The notes beneath the pieces are model-generated. The model made no database searches. It was not told where the DNA came from and was given only the letters and a program-made list of their open reading frames with translations. A stretch of 20,099 nt of DNA from NCBI RefSeq assembly GCF_938045595.1, contig NZ_CALIBB010000278.1:1-20099 (forward strand), written 5' to 3'. Positions within the stretch are counted from its first letter, which is position 1. Each line of letters starts with the position of its first letter. Of the stretch, positions 8,797-16,993 are shown piece after piece. A program made the translations under genes and the position numbers. This DNA comes from an uncultured Campylobacter sp. GTDB taxonomy: Bacteria > Campylobacterota > Campylobacteria > Campylobacterales > Campylobacteraceae.

Positions 8797-8802
8797 ATTA
8801 TA
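8797..8802 (-). promoter_or_regulatory. -10 box of the binding-protein operon
   Basis: TATAAT in a GGCTATAATTCC context lies about 50 bases upstream of the binding-protein start. Campylobacter sigma70 promoters are typically recognised through an extended -10 of this form with an AT-rich upstream region, which is present. There is no clear -35. It suggests the importer genes can be transcribed independently of the receptor. Confidence 0.5.
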
Positions 8803-9024
8803 GCCGATTGGCATAAAATCCAGATAAATTTTTATATAAATTATTTCATTTTGTCGTAGGAATTTCAAATACTTTTGCAAGTCGGAATTTTGTGATTTTA
8901 CGCAAAATTTTGCTAGTAAAAATTTTTGCCCTTCATATCTAGGCTAACAGGATACTGCCCGGTACCCAGCGAAACCGATTGGTTTTTTGATTTATTTTGC
9001 AGGCGTCGTCCATAAATTTTTATT

Positions 9025-9759
9025 TCAAAGCTCCGCGCCTGAAATTCCTTTAATCCTAATCCAAGCGATAAGTTCTAAAATTTCAGATAAAAGGATTATC
9101 GCGAGTACCATGTACGCTGCAGTTGCACTACTCATTTCTGGCAGTTTAATAAACGAATTAATGATTTCTACAAGTACTAAAGATATAAAATATAACCACG
9201 CGTAAGCATAAAAAATTTTACTCTTAGTGGCTTCTCCTAAGTAGCAATATACTATTGCCGGGGCTATGGTGCTGACAATCTTAAACGCTGTAATCGTTAC
9301 ATACCAAATGGTAACAAATTGCGTCTCTTTAATCTCCATAGAGTGATTAAGTCCTATGGCCATAGCCGCTAAAATGCAATAGAATGCCTCCACGAAAGAG
9401 CCGCCTCGCTCATGTAAGGTATAATTTAGAGTCTCTAAGCTCACAATATTATTATTCATAGAATGTGGTAAAAGCGAAATAAATACGATAGCCCAAAGCA
9501 CTCGGGCGATAAAGTTAATCAAATACGCCCTAAAGACCTTACTATCAGAGATATCCGAGATCATTTTGGTTGCCGACAGCTTAAAGCTCATCGAAGTAAA
9601 AATCACGGCGACGATTGCGGCTGTGGCGGCGAAAAACCCGCTCATCGTAATGCCGTGCAAAAACTCGCAACAAACCCAAATGATCAGATAAGTGCAGATT
9701 GCCAAAACGCTAGAGGCTATGCCGCGGAATTTTATGGCGTCTAAAGTGTTGCGCTTCAT
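9025..9759 (-). CDS. hypothetical polytopic membrane protein, three-member local family (member 3)
   Basis: A 244-residue protein of unknown function with about six hydrophobic helices. The ATG at 9759 follows AAAGGC. The opening IKFRGIASSVLA resembles AKFRGVLGAVIL of the protein at 3929-4747. KVFRAYLINF corresponds to its SGV..F..Y motif, and it closes with LIAWIRIKG like the other two. It sits between the DUF4198 gene and the binding-protein operon, on the same strand, so it interrupts an otherwise coherent uptake cluster. Composition is more AT-rich than members 1 and 2. The family link rests on topology and short motifs, not on high identity. Confidence 0.66.
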   Translation of the reverse strand: MKRNTLDAIKFRGIASSVLAICTYLIIWVCCEFLHGITMSGFFAATAAIVAVIFTSMSFKLSATKMISDISDSKVFRAYLINFIARVLWAIVFISLLPHSMNNNIVSLETLNYTLHERGGSFVEAFYCILAAMAIGLNHSMEIKETQFVTIWYVTITAFKIVSTIAPAIVYCYLGEATKSKIFYAYAWLYFISLVLVEIINSFIKLPEMSSATAAYMVLAIILLSEILELIAWIRIKGISGAEL

Positions 9760-10128
9760 TTTTTGCCTTTAGATTTTTAAAATTTTATGGCGGATTATAC
9801 TTGCGGGGTTTGAAATTTAGATAAATTTTAGAGCACGAGTGGAATTTAAATAGAGCGAAATTTTGAATTAAATTTAATTTTTTGATTTTGAACGAGGATT
9901 GTTTCGGGCGAATAGGCACTAGAAGCTGAATTTTAAAGTTCATTTATGAAAAAGCGAGTATTCAAGCTAAAATTGAAATTTTATCAGGAAGGCTTGTTGT
10001 AGCACAATGCGTAAATCGCGACGAGTTAAAAGCGCAGCCTACGCGCGCAACCTCTAAAGTCCGCGCAATATAGCGTACTCCGGCTTTTAAATTTAATAGC
10101 CGGAGTAAAATTTAGAGCAAATTTAAAC
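9760..10128. other. 369-base gap without a gene
   Basis: No credible coding frame on either strand. The stretch is AT-rich near the membrane-protein start and more mixed towards the DUF4198 end. The only clear structure is the 10-bp-stem hairpin at 10076-10107, described separately. Confidence 0.6.
10076..10107 (-). terminator. strong hairpin 22 bases past the DUF4198 stop
   Basis: TACTCCGGCT and AGCCGGAGTA form a perfect 10-bp stem with a 12-base AT loop just after the DUF4198 stop. There is no U-run after the stem on the - strand, so it is not a textbook rho-independent terminator. It may stabilise the mRNA 3' end or act with Rho. Position and stem strength support a role at the end of the receptor-DUF4198 transcript. 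Confidence 0.45.
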
Positions 10129-10874
10129 TTATTTCACTTCAAAGGCAAAAGACGCGATGATCGTCTCTTCGTCGCATTTCTTTGGGTCCGAAAATGCGAG
10201 TTTATTTCTTGCTTTTAGTATCCAAGGACCCGGCTTTAGCGCCATAACCTCGATTTCGCCCTTATCGTCAGTCATACCATAAAATGCGCTCATATCTTCC
10301 AGAAATCCATCCGGCGCACCTTCAACTGCGGCATTTGCAAGCGGCTTGCCTTCAAATAGCACTTTAATTTTAAACGGCTTATTGGCTTTGAAATTTACCG
10401 GATTTTCTAAAGGTACGAGCTCTAATCGCTCGCCCACAGGCTTAGTTATGAGATCGCCTGCTTGTGTGTTGATTACGCCCTTTGCGAGCATAGTGGCGCG
10501 ACGGCAAAATTTAGCGTCTTTGATCGTATCTTTCGTGCCGCCCATATGCCATTTGCCGCTTTTATCCTCGGTCCAAAAGGTCGGTTTATATTGCCCGGTA
10601 ATAATATAGACGTCTTCCGGCTGCTTTTCGCCTTCAAATTTATAGTTCTCGCTCGTGCGCTTTAGCTCGATTTTTTTGCCGTTTTTATCTATGACTACGG
10701 GGATTTCAAAATTATTTTCTCTCTGCTTATCAATCGGCTCGCACGTGGCAAATCCATCTCCAAATCCGATCGAACCCTTAGTTTGTCGTCATTTTGACCC
10801 GCAAGCCAAAAATCATGCGCGCCTGCTACGCTAAATGCACCTAAAACTGCCAATGCAGCTAAACTTTTCCTCAT
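10129..10874 (-). pseudogene. DUF4198 periplasmic protein, split by a one-base frameshift
   Basis: ATG at 10874 follows AAAGGAT and starts a signal peptide, MRKSLAALAVLGAFSVAGA, then HDFWLAGQNDDKLR, the usual start of mature DUF4198 proteins, which open on His. That frame then drifts into unrelated sequence and stops. The neighbouring frame carries on with SIGFGDGFATCEPIDK, reaches GKWHMGGTKDTIKDAKFC and ends at 10129. One missing base near the GGG at 10775-10777 explains both; repaired, the protein would be about 248 residues, normal for the family. DUF4198 proteins are periplasmic and have been linked to nickel/cobalt uptake, often next to TonB receptors, as here (32 bases after the receptor's natural stop). 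A sequencing error is a real alternative to true decay. Confidence 0.85.
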
Positions 10875-10906
10875 TTTTCATCCTTTCTTTTAATAAATTT
10901 ACTAAA

Positions 10907-13033
10907 TTAAAAACTATATCTTACGCCGACGCCGAGCGTTCTGCCTTTGCCATAGGTGAGACATTACTCGCTCTGTCGCGTATGTGCGAGAAATACTCTT
11001 TGTCGGTCAAATTTTTGACGTAAAAATACACGTCAAAGCCATCTTTTAGGTAGCCTACTTTTGCATCCGCCGTAAAATAGCTCTTTTGGGCTAGCTTATT
11101 TTGAGCATCGAAGTAGGTCTTGCCTATCATATTTCCGTCCAGTCTCGTATAAATTCCCATCGGAGCGTAGTATGACGCGCCCAAAGAGAGCTTATACTCG
11201 GGGTTTTTCTCGATTTTATTACCTTTATTATTCGTGCCGTCTTTGTTGATGTAATCTCCGTATTTGGTCTTTAGCAGACTTGCGGCTAAATTTATATCAA
11301 GCTCCTTGCTCGCTTTTGCGACGCCTTCAAATTCCACACCCATAGATTTTGATTTATCGGCGTTTGCGGTCGAGTAGATGTTGGGGTTATTGGGGTCGGT
11401 ATAAAATATATGCGTGCCCTTGATGTCCATATAAAATAGCGCGGTAGAAAATCTAAAGCTCTCATACGAACCCTTTACACCGATCTCGTAGTCATCGCTT
11501 GTTTGTGCGTCAAATTTATTATCCTCCCTGCTGCCGCCGGTGGTGTAGAAATTAAAGCCGCCGGCTAGATAGCCCTTTGAATACATCGCGTAAATATTTA
11601 GCTCGTCGGTGATATCGTATCCAAGTGCGATTTTTGGCAAAAACGTCCTAAATGTCGCTTTTTCGTCCATCGAAAACGCGAGCGCACCGGGATTGTGTCC
11701 CAGCTCGTATGAAAAGTAATCGACCTTTGTGTGTTTTCTGATCTGCTGATACCTGCCGCCAAGCGTAGCATCAAATTTGCTCGTGATCGGATAGATGATC
11801 TGACCGAATACCGATGCCGTCTGCGCGCGATTGATTGAAGGCCAATCCTCGACTATCGTCCTACCGCCGCCGTCGCCGTATTGATCGCCGATCGGACCGA
11901 AGACTTGCTTTTCGTTTTCGTAATAAAGCCCGCCGACCCATTTGAAGCTTTGCTCGTCTACGCTACTAAATCTAAGCTCCTCGGAGAAGGTATCATTTTT
12001 AGAATTTAAAAATGTAATTAGCCCGTAGTGATCGGGGTCGAGATAGGTTATTTTACTACCGAAATCCTCGTCGTTAAGCCCGTCTTTTTTGGCTCTACGA
12101 AAGGTCGTAGCCGAGGTCGCGTCAAATTTGTCAAATTCATATTTTAGATCTAACGCTCCCGAGCTAGAGGTTTGCTTTACGCGGGCGGGAGTTTCTAAGT
12201 TTATATGCTTGGCTTCGCTTTTTGAGATATTGCCAAATCTCGATTTTGGGATAAAAAGCTCGTCGAGCGAGCCGTCCTGGCGGTGAAAAAGATCGCCGTA
12301 AATTTTAATCGTAAAACGATCGGTCGGCACTATCTTTAAATTTAGTCCGAAATTGTAATTTTTCTTGTCGTTGGCTTTATCTCCGTTTAGATCGTTGATG
12401 ATCCAGCCGTCCTCTTTGGACGCCGAGCCGTTTAAGCCTAAAAAAAATAGTTTATCATCAATCAGCGCGCCGCTGGTTTCAAAAAGACCTAGTATGTATT
12501 TGTGCGAGCCGTATTCGGCGCCGACGCTGCCGCTCCACTCGTTAGTCGGCTCTTTTAAAACGATATTAATGATGCCGCCGATTGAGTCTTTGCCGTAGAT
12601 CGCACTGCTAGGACCTCGCAAAACCTCGACGTGATCGATATTTGTAACGGGGATATAGGCTGCGTCTTTGTTACTTTGCGCTACGCCGTCGACATAGACC
12701 GTGACGGGGTTAGAACTCGTATATATCGAAGGATTGAGTCCTCTAGTACTGATGCCCTCGTACATCCCGCCCACACCGGTAATGTTTGGCATAGTTTTGA
12801 CCAGCTCCTCGACGTTTTTGACCTCTCGTTCTTGTAGCTCAGTATCACTTACGACGCTGATACTTTGTGGCACATCCTTTAAATTTTCACTTATTTTGTT
12901 TGCGGTAACTTCTACTTCGCCGAGATTTACGCTTTGCTTAGTTTGTTCGTCGGCTATGGCTGGATTTGCGGCGCTCAATAAAAGTAGGGCGGCTGCAGCT
13001 TCAGAGAGAGAGAGAGAGAGTAAAAACTTTCAA
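10907..13033 (-). CDS. TonB-dependent outer-membrane receptor, start and C-terminus out of frame
   Basis: Ligand-gated porin for a metal complex. The open part (12978-10921, 685 residues) has the plug domain (about residues 17-135: VEVTANKISENLKDVPQSIS, then VDGVAQ, VEVLRGPSSAIYGKDSIGGIINI) and a full 22-strand-type barrel. At 12978 there is only an internal TTG without a ribosome site. The likely true start is TTG 13033, seven bases after AGGAG (13041-13045). It reads MKVFTLSLSL and then hits TGA at the end of a (CT)9 tract; 7 or 10 CT units would join it to SEAAAALLLLSAANPAIA, a good signal peptide. At the other end the frame ends in SPMAKAERSASA, while the next frame gives YGKGRTLGVGVRYSF, a classic barrel end, stopping at 10907. 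So one base is missing near 10955-10963. The first defect looks regulatory; the second looks like mutation or sequence error. Confidence 0.9.
13003..13020 (-). repeat. (CT)9 dinucleotide tract in the receptor signal-peptide region
   Basis: Nine CT units on the coding strand (GA on +) lie 10 bases downstream of the likely TTG start at 13033. The distance from that TTG to the in-frame codon at 12978 is 55 bases, one too many. Seven or ten units make it divisible by three; eight or nine do not. This is the layout of slipped-strand phase variation, as known for oipA/hopH of Helicobacter pylori. As sequenced the gene is in the OFF state. Confidence 0.8.
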
Positions 13034-13069
13034 AATTTAACTCCTAAAATCTGATAAAATTTTCGCGTT

Positions 13070-13098
13070 ATTATATCAGATGAGATAATCATTGTCAA
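13070..13098 (-). promoter_or_regulatory. consensus sigma70 promoter of the TonB receptor gene
   Basis: On the - strand, TTGACA (13098-13093), exactly 17 bases, then TATAAT (13075-13070): both hexamers are perfect. Transcription should begin near 13063, giving a leader of about 30 bases before TTG 13033 with AGGAG in place. A full -35 consensus is uncommon in epsilonproteobacteria, which usually show only the -10. Confidence 0.75.
13083..13097 (-). promoter_or_regulatory. Fur-box-like operator overlapping the receptor promoter
   Basis: On the - strand TGACAATGATTATCT matches the 7-1-7 Fur consensus TGATAATNATTATCA at 12 of 14 scored positions. It overlaps the -35 hexamer and spacer, where a repressor would block RNA polymerase. 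It suggests iron-responsive control of the receptor. A NikR site was also sought: only an isolated GTATGA half-site at 13133-13138 was seen. Confidence 0.55.
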
Positions 13099-13663
13099 TA
13101 CTACTACAATATTAAATTAATGCAAAATATAAGTATGATTTGTATTGAATTTAATGTTGCAAATTTAGATACGAAAGAGGGTGATACAATAAGCTTATTA
13201 TAATTTAAACAAATACGTTCATAAAATTTATGGAAATGATGCAAAATTAATAAAATCAAAAAATTCATTTTTATAAATCGTTTACTACATAGAAATCATT
13301 AATAGGAAAATATATATCAGTAGTTCATCATTTTTCAATTTTTTTGGAGCAAAAACACTATAATTCTAGGTATTTTATATTGAAAACTATAATTTTCAAG
13401 TAAAAATTCAATACGAAATTAACATATAATTATATGAATAATTTCATGTATTTTTGATTCATTCGGCGCTTATTTGGAAGAACTTTTTATAAATATAGAT
13501 TTATCGTGACTTCAAATGAAATCAGCAAGACGATGTGCTTTCTGCAAGAATTAAAATAGATAAATATCTGAATTGGGCAGAAATGAAGTTTTTGAAGTTT
13601 TGCTTATGCAAGGAGTTTAAATTCGAAATATGGGAAGTTATTGCCCCCAGAAAATGCCCTTTT
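13099..13663. other. 565-base AT-rich gap between the receptor promoter and hypA
   Basis: No credible gene on either strand. From about 13060 to 13620 the DNA is visibly far more AT-rich than the flanking genes and lacks the AAATTTTAAAATTT style of other gaps. It contains a perfect 14-base palindrome, CATATAATTATATG (13423-13436). Short frames such as MKFLKFCLCKEFKF near 13583 have no support. It could be a promoter/regulatory region or the scar of a lost gene. Confidence 0.5.
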
Positions 13664-14200
13664 TTATTCAATAACCAGGCGCATTAGATACATATCCTCG
13701 CCGTCGATCACGCTGATTTCGGAGCTTTTGCAGCGCGGACAAGAAAAGTCGTTCTGCGTCAAATCTCCGCTAAAACCGCAGTTTTTGCATTTTATGACGA
13801 TCTCTTGGGTATGGATGATGAGATCCGCATTTTCGCAGACGGTGCCTGCGCGAAAGACTTCGTAGCAGTTTTGCAAATAATGCGCTTCCACGCCGCTTAG
13901 TCGCCCTATTTTTACGTGCAGTTCCCTTATTTGCGGACTTTTAGAACTAAATGTATCGTAAGGTGCCTGTGGATTTGCATCCAAATTTTTATAAAAATCG
14001 CTGTTTTTGCTGTTTAAGTTCGTATCCACAACGCCCGTATTTTCGGTATTTGCGAAATCCGTATTTTCATTGGCGGTATCGGAGATGTCGCAACGATTTT
14101 TACCGCCCTGCTCGGCCGCGCCTTTTTTCTTTGCTTTTTCGGCGTTTAGCGCCTTTTCGCATAGCGCCACAAGATCCGCTACGATCGATAGTTCATGCAT
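13664..14200 (-). CDS. hypA: hydrogenase nickel-incorporation protein HypA with a large insertion
   Basis: Cytoplasmic nickel metallochaperone that works with HypB to load nickel into the large subunit of [NiFe] hydrogenase. It starts MHEL, giving the N-terminal amine and His2 nickel site. The zinc site is two CxxC pairs, Cys138/141 and Cys154/157. The usual length is about 115 residues; here it is 178. The surplus is a block at about residues 24-88, rich in Asn, Asp, Ser, Thr and Lys, lying between the first helix and the strand RELHVKIG. Both functional ends are intact, so activity is likely. The ATG at 14200 follows a weak AAATTTAGAGGAAAAA-like site. It is the last gene of the hypBCDEA run, 107 bases after hypE. 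Confidence 0.95.
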   Translation of the reverse strand: MHELSIVADLVALCEKALNAEKAKKKGAAEQGGKNRCDISDTANENTDFANTENTGVVDTNLNSKNSDFYKNLDANPQAPYDTFSSKSPQIRELHVKIGRLSGVEAHYLQNCYEVFRAGTVCENADLIIHTQEIVIKCKNCGFSGDLTQNDFSCPRCKSSEISVIDGEDMYLMRLVIE

Positions 14201-14307
14201 TTTTTCCTCTAAATTTTACGGTCGCGCCGTATTTATACGAAATTGTATTGTAAATTTAAAAATACGCTTGAAATTTAGGCTTAAATTTGCCGAATTTGCA
14301 CGCAAAT

Positions 14308-15495
14308 TTAACAAATCCTCGGCAGCAGCTCGCCTTTCGGAAGCTCCAAAAATCGCTGCGATCCGTATGCGTTTTGCAAAATCACTCGCCCTTTTGCCGC
14401 ATACGGAGTTTGAAATTGTCCCGCCCTATTTTCTGATACTGTGCCCGCGTCGCTCGCACCCGTAAATTCGTCCCGCGTACCAAGTTTAGGCGTCAAAGCG
14501 CCATTAAATTCGCCTTTGTCGTGCCCTACTTCGCGCACCTCGCCGATGATCGCGGCGTTTACGTCAAATTCTCGCAGTATCTCAAGCGCTCTATCCGCCT
14601 CGGCATCATCTTCTACGATAATCACGAAAGTGCCTTCGTTTGCAAGCTCGTATGGCTCGAAGCCCAGCAGTTCGCACACGCCCACTACTTCGTCGCTGAT
14701 TTTGATATTCTCTTCGCGAACCAAAAATTCAAGCTCGCTGGAGCTTGCGAATTCGTTCAAAACTGCGCTGAGCCCGCCGCGCGTCGCATCTCGCATCGCC
14801 TGGATCTTCACGCCTTGCAAGATCAGCTTTTCGACCGCAGCGCAAAGCGGTTTGCAGTCGCTTTGCAGCTCGCTGCTTAGAGCGATCTCGTCGCGCGCCG
14901 CGAGTATCACCGCCCCGTGCCGCCCGATGTCGCCGCTAAGTAGGATTTTTGCGCCCGCTTTGATGTTTTGCACGCGCGCAGGTCGTAAAACACGGCCGAT
15001 GCCGCTAGTGTTGATGAAAATTTTATCGCATTTGCCGCGCGGCACGACCTTTGTGTCGCCGCAAACGATACGAACGCCGCAGCTTCGCGCAGTGCTTGCC
15101 ATCGAGTCCAGGATGCGTCGCAGCTCGCTTAGGCTAAGCCCCTCCTCGATGATGAGCGCGCAGCTTAAAAACAGCGGCTTTGCGCCTACCATCGCAAGGT
15201 CGTTGACAGTACCGCAAACGGCGATCTTACCGATATCGCCGCCGTTAAAAAACAGAGGCGTGACGACGAAACTATCGGTGCTGAAAGCTAGCTCACCGTC
15301 GAAACTAGCCGCCGAATTCAGAGCAGAGCTCGGCGTCACGCGGTCAAAATCCGCCCCGGCGTCTAAATTTAGTATAGCGCTGTCGTTGTTGGCGCGTAAA
15401 ATTTCATTATCAAACGCCGCAAAGATCGTCTCGTTGATGAGCCTATTCATCTCCTCGCCGCCGCCGCCGTGGCTTAAAAGTATAGTTTCGTTCAA
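14308..15495 (-). CDS. hypE: hydrogenase maturation protein HypE (carbamoyl dehydratase) with insertions
   Basis: It takes the carbamoyl group that HypF places on its C-terminal Cys and dehydrates it with ATP to the thiocyanate that becomes the Fe cyanide ligand. The start is TTG at 15495, with AAGGA seven bases away. ILLSHGGGGEEMNRLI at the N-terminus, FSTDSFVV, GDIGKIAVCGTVNDLAM, and the C-terminal LPRIC with the carrier Cys are all present. The protein is 395 residues, while most HypE are about 335. The excess is one segment around residues 45-68 (LDAGADFDRVTPSSALNSAA) and another around 325-370, both Gly/Ala/Ser/Thr-rich. Catalytic and carrier parts look intact. Confidence 0.96.
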   Translation of the reverse strand: MNETILLSHGGGGEEMNRLINETIFAAFDNEILRANNDSAILNLDAGADFDRVTPSSALNSAASFDGELAFSTDSFVVTPLFFNGGDIGKIAVCGTVNDLAMVGAKPLFLSCALIIEEGLSLSELRRILDSMASTARSCGVRIVCGDTKVVPRGKCDKIFINTSGIGRVLRPARVQNIKAGAKILLSGDIGRHGAVILAARDEIALSSELQSDCKPLCAAVEKLILQGVKIQAMRDATRGGLSAVLNEFASSSELEFLVREENIKISDEVVGVCELLGFEPYELANEGTFVIIVEDDAEADRALEILREFDVNAAIIGEVREVGHDKGEFNGALTPKLGTRDEFTGASDAGTVSENRAGQFQTPYAAKGRVILQNAYGSQRFLELPKGELLPRIC

Positions 15496-15578
15496 ATTTT
15501 TCCTTTTTACTCGGTTTTAAATTTAAAGCCCGTATTCCGCAGTCGAACGAGCCGTGCCGCTACGGCGCCGCGCAAAAT

Positions 15579-16676
15579 TTAGCTCGCGTTTTTGACGTCG
15601 CCGTATTTATAGTACGCCGCGCATGCGCCTTCGCTTGAGACCATACACGATCCTATCGGGTTTTGCGGCGTGCAGTGTTTGCCGAAAACTTTGCAATCAT
15701 ACGGGCTTTTTTTGCCGCGCAAAATTTCGCCGCAGATACAGGCCTTACTTTCGGGGGCGCTCTGTACGCTGCAATCAAACTGCACCCTGGCATCCAGCGC
15801 CGCGTACTGCGGGCGCAACTTCATGCCGCTTTTTGGAATTTCGCCGAGCCCTCGCCACGGAAAATCGCAAATTTCAAAATATTTATCTATTAAATTTTGC
15901 GCTTTTTGGTTGCCGCCCTCTTTTACGACGCGCTCATATTCGTTGAAAACCTCGTAGGTGCCGGCGTTTTGCTGCTCCACCAAATTTAACACGCCCGCCA
16001 TTATGTCAAGCGGCTCAAATCCGCTTACGGCGATCGGTTTTTTGTAATCGTGCGCAATGCTCTCGTAGACCTTCGCGCCGGTGATCACGCTTACGTGGCT
16101 AGGCCCCAAAAACGCATCGATCTGCACGTCGGCATCGTCTAAGATCGCTCGCACGGGAGCGGGCACCGTGACGTGGTTGATGTGAAAAAAGAGATTTTTT
16201 AGCCCCAGGCTTAGCGCCTTATCGATCAGCACGGCGCTCATCGGCGTCGTCGTCTCAAAGCCGATCGCAAAAAATATCACCGTTTTTTGCGGATTTTCCT
16301 GCGCGATCTTTATGCAATCAAGCGGGCTATAAAGCGCTCTGATGTCGTGCCCCTCGCTGCGCAGCTTCTGTAAGCTCGTGCGAGAGCCGGGCACGCGCAG
16401 CATGTCTGCTAGAGTGCAAAAAATACTCTGCGGCATCGCGGCGAGCTTGATCGCCTCGTCGATGCGACTGCGCGGCATCACGCACACCGGGCAGCCGGGA
16501 CCGTGGATAAATTTGATATTTTCGCCGACCAAGCTCGGAAGGCCGAATTTCATGATCGAGTGCGTGTGTCCGCCGCAAATCTCCATGATGTTTAGCGGCT
16601 TTTTGCTTTTAGAAATTATCAGCTTGCTAAGCGCTAAAATCAGCTCCTTATCCCTAAAATCCTTGATTAGATCCAT
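15579..16676 (-). CDS. hypD: hydrogenase maturation protein HypD
   Basis: An iron-sulfur protein that, with HypC, forms the scaffold on which the Fe(CN)2CO group of [NiFe] hydrogenase is assembled. The 365 residues are standard. Motifs: CGGHTHSI (Cys34), GPGCPVC (Cys62, Cys65), GFETTTP, FEPLDIM, and near the C-terminus CGEILRG with a run of conserved Cys and CTPQNPIGSCMVSSEGACAAYY, which holds the 4Fe-4S ligands. The ATG at 16676 follows AAGG, 35 bases after the hypC stop. No insertion is present, in contrast to hypA and hypE. Confidence 0.98.
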   Translation of the reverse strand: MDLIKDFRDKELILALSKLIISKSKKPLNIMEICGGHTHSIMKFGLPSLVGENIKFIHGPGCPVCVMPRSRIDEAIKLAAMPQSIFCTLADMLRVPGSRTSLQKLRSEGHDIRALYSPLDCIKIAQENPQKTVIFFAIGFETTTPMSAVLIDKALSLGLKNLFFHINHVTVPAPVRAILDDADVQIDAFLGPSHVSVITGAKVYESIAHDYKKPIAVSGFEPLDIMAGVLNLVEQQNAGTYEVFNEYERVVKEGGNQKAQNLIDKYFEICDFPWRGLGEIPKSGMKLRPQYAALDARVQFDCSVQSAPESKACICGEILRGKKSPYDCKVFGKHCTPQNPIGSCMVSSEGACAAYYKYGDVKNAS

Positions 16677-16711
16677 TATTTACCTTAAATTTTACGGGTT
16701 TGCAAGCCGTT

Positions 16712-16993
16712 TTAATTCTCTGCGCCGGCTCTCGGCTCCATGCTTTCATATACAGAACTCTCTTCCGCCCTCATCTGCTTTGCGATCTGCTCGTAAATTT
16801 CGATACTCTCCTTCGCTCGCTGCGTATCGATCTTCTCCATCGCAAAGCCAACGTGGATCAGCACGTACTCCCCGACCGCCGCGGGCTCAGGGAGCAGATC
16901 CAAGCTCACGCCGCGGCGCACGCCCAGAGTCTCCACGGTCGCGAAATTATTTTCGTCGATCGAGATGATTTTTGAAGGGATTGAAAGGCACAT
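16712..16993 (-). CDS. hypC: hydrogenase maturation chaperone HypC
   Basis: A small chaperone that binds HypD and then the hydrogenase large-subunit precursor, carrying the iron group. I put the start at 16993, not at the longer open frame to 17032, because the family needs MCLSIP at the N-terminus: Cys2 is exposed after Met removal and is essential. That start also fuses with the hypB stop as TAATG. This gives 93 residues with GVRRGVSLDLL and VGEYVLIHVGFAMEKID, and a slightly long acidic C-terminal tail. Confidence 0.96.
   Translation of the reverse strand: MCLSIPSKIISIDENNFATVETLGVRRGVSLDLLPEPAAVGEYVLIHVGFAMEKIDTQRAKESIEIYEQIAKQMRAEESSVYESMEPRAGAEN

Noticed and set aside
8749..8880. Longer start for the binding protein
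   Set aside because: The extension has no ribosome site and would bury the signal peptide; ATG 8748 has AAGGAG and the -10 box lies inside the extension.
8970..8990. AAACC-GATT-GGTTTTTTG hairpin as a terminator
   Set aside because: The T-run is on the + strand, where no gene ends nearby; on the - strand it is only a 5-bp stem without a T-run.
13133..13138. GTATGA as a NikR operator
   Set aside because: Only one half-site; the expected TCATAC 16 bases later is absent.
13646..13650. Run of C residues near the hypA end as a homopolymer switch
   Set aside because: Only five bases and outside any coding start.
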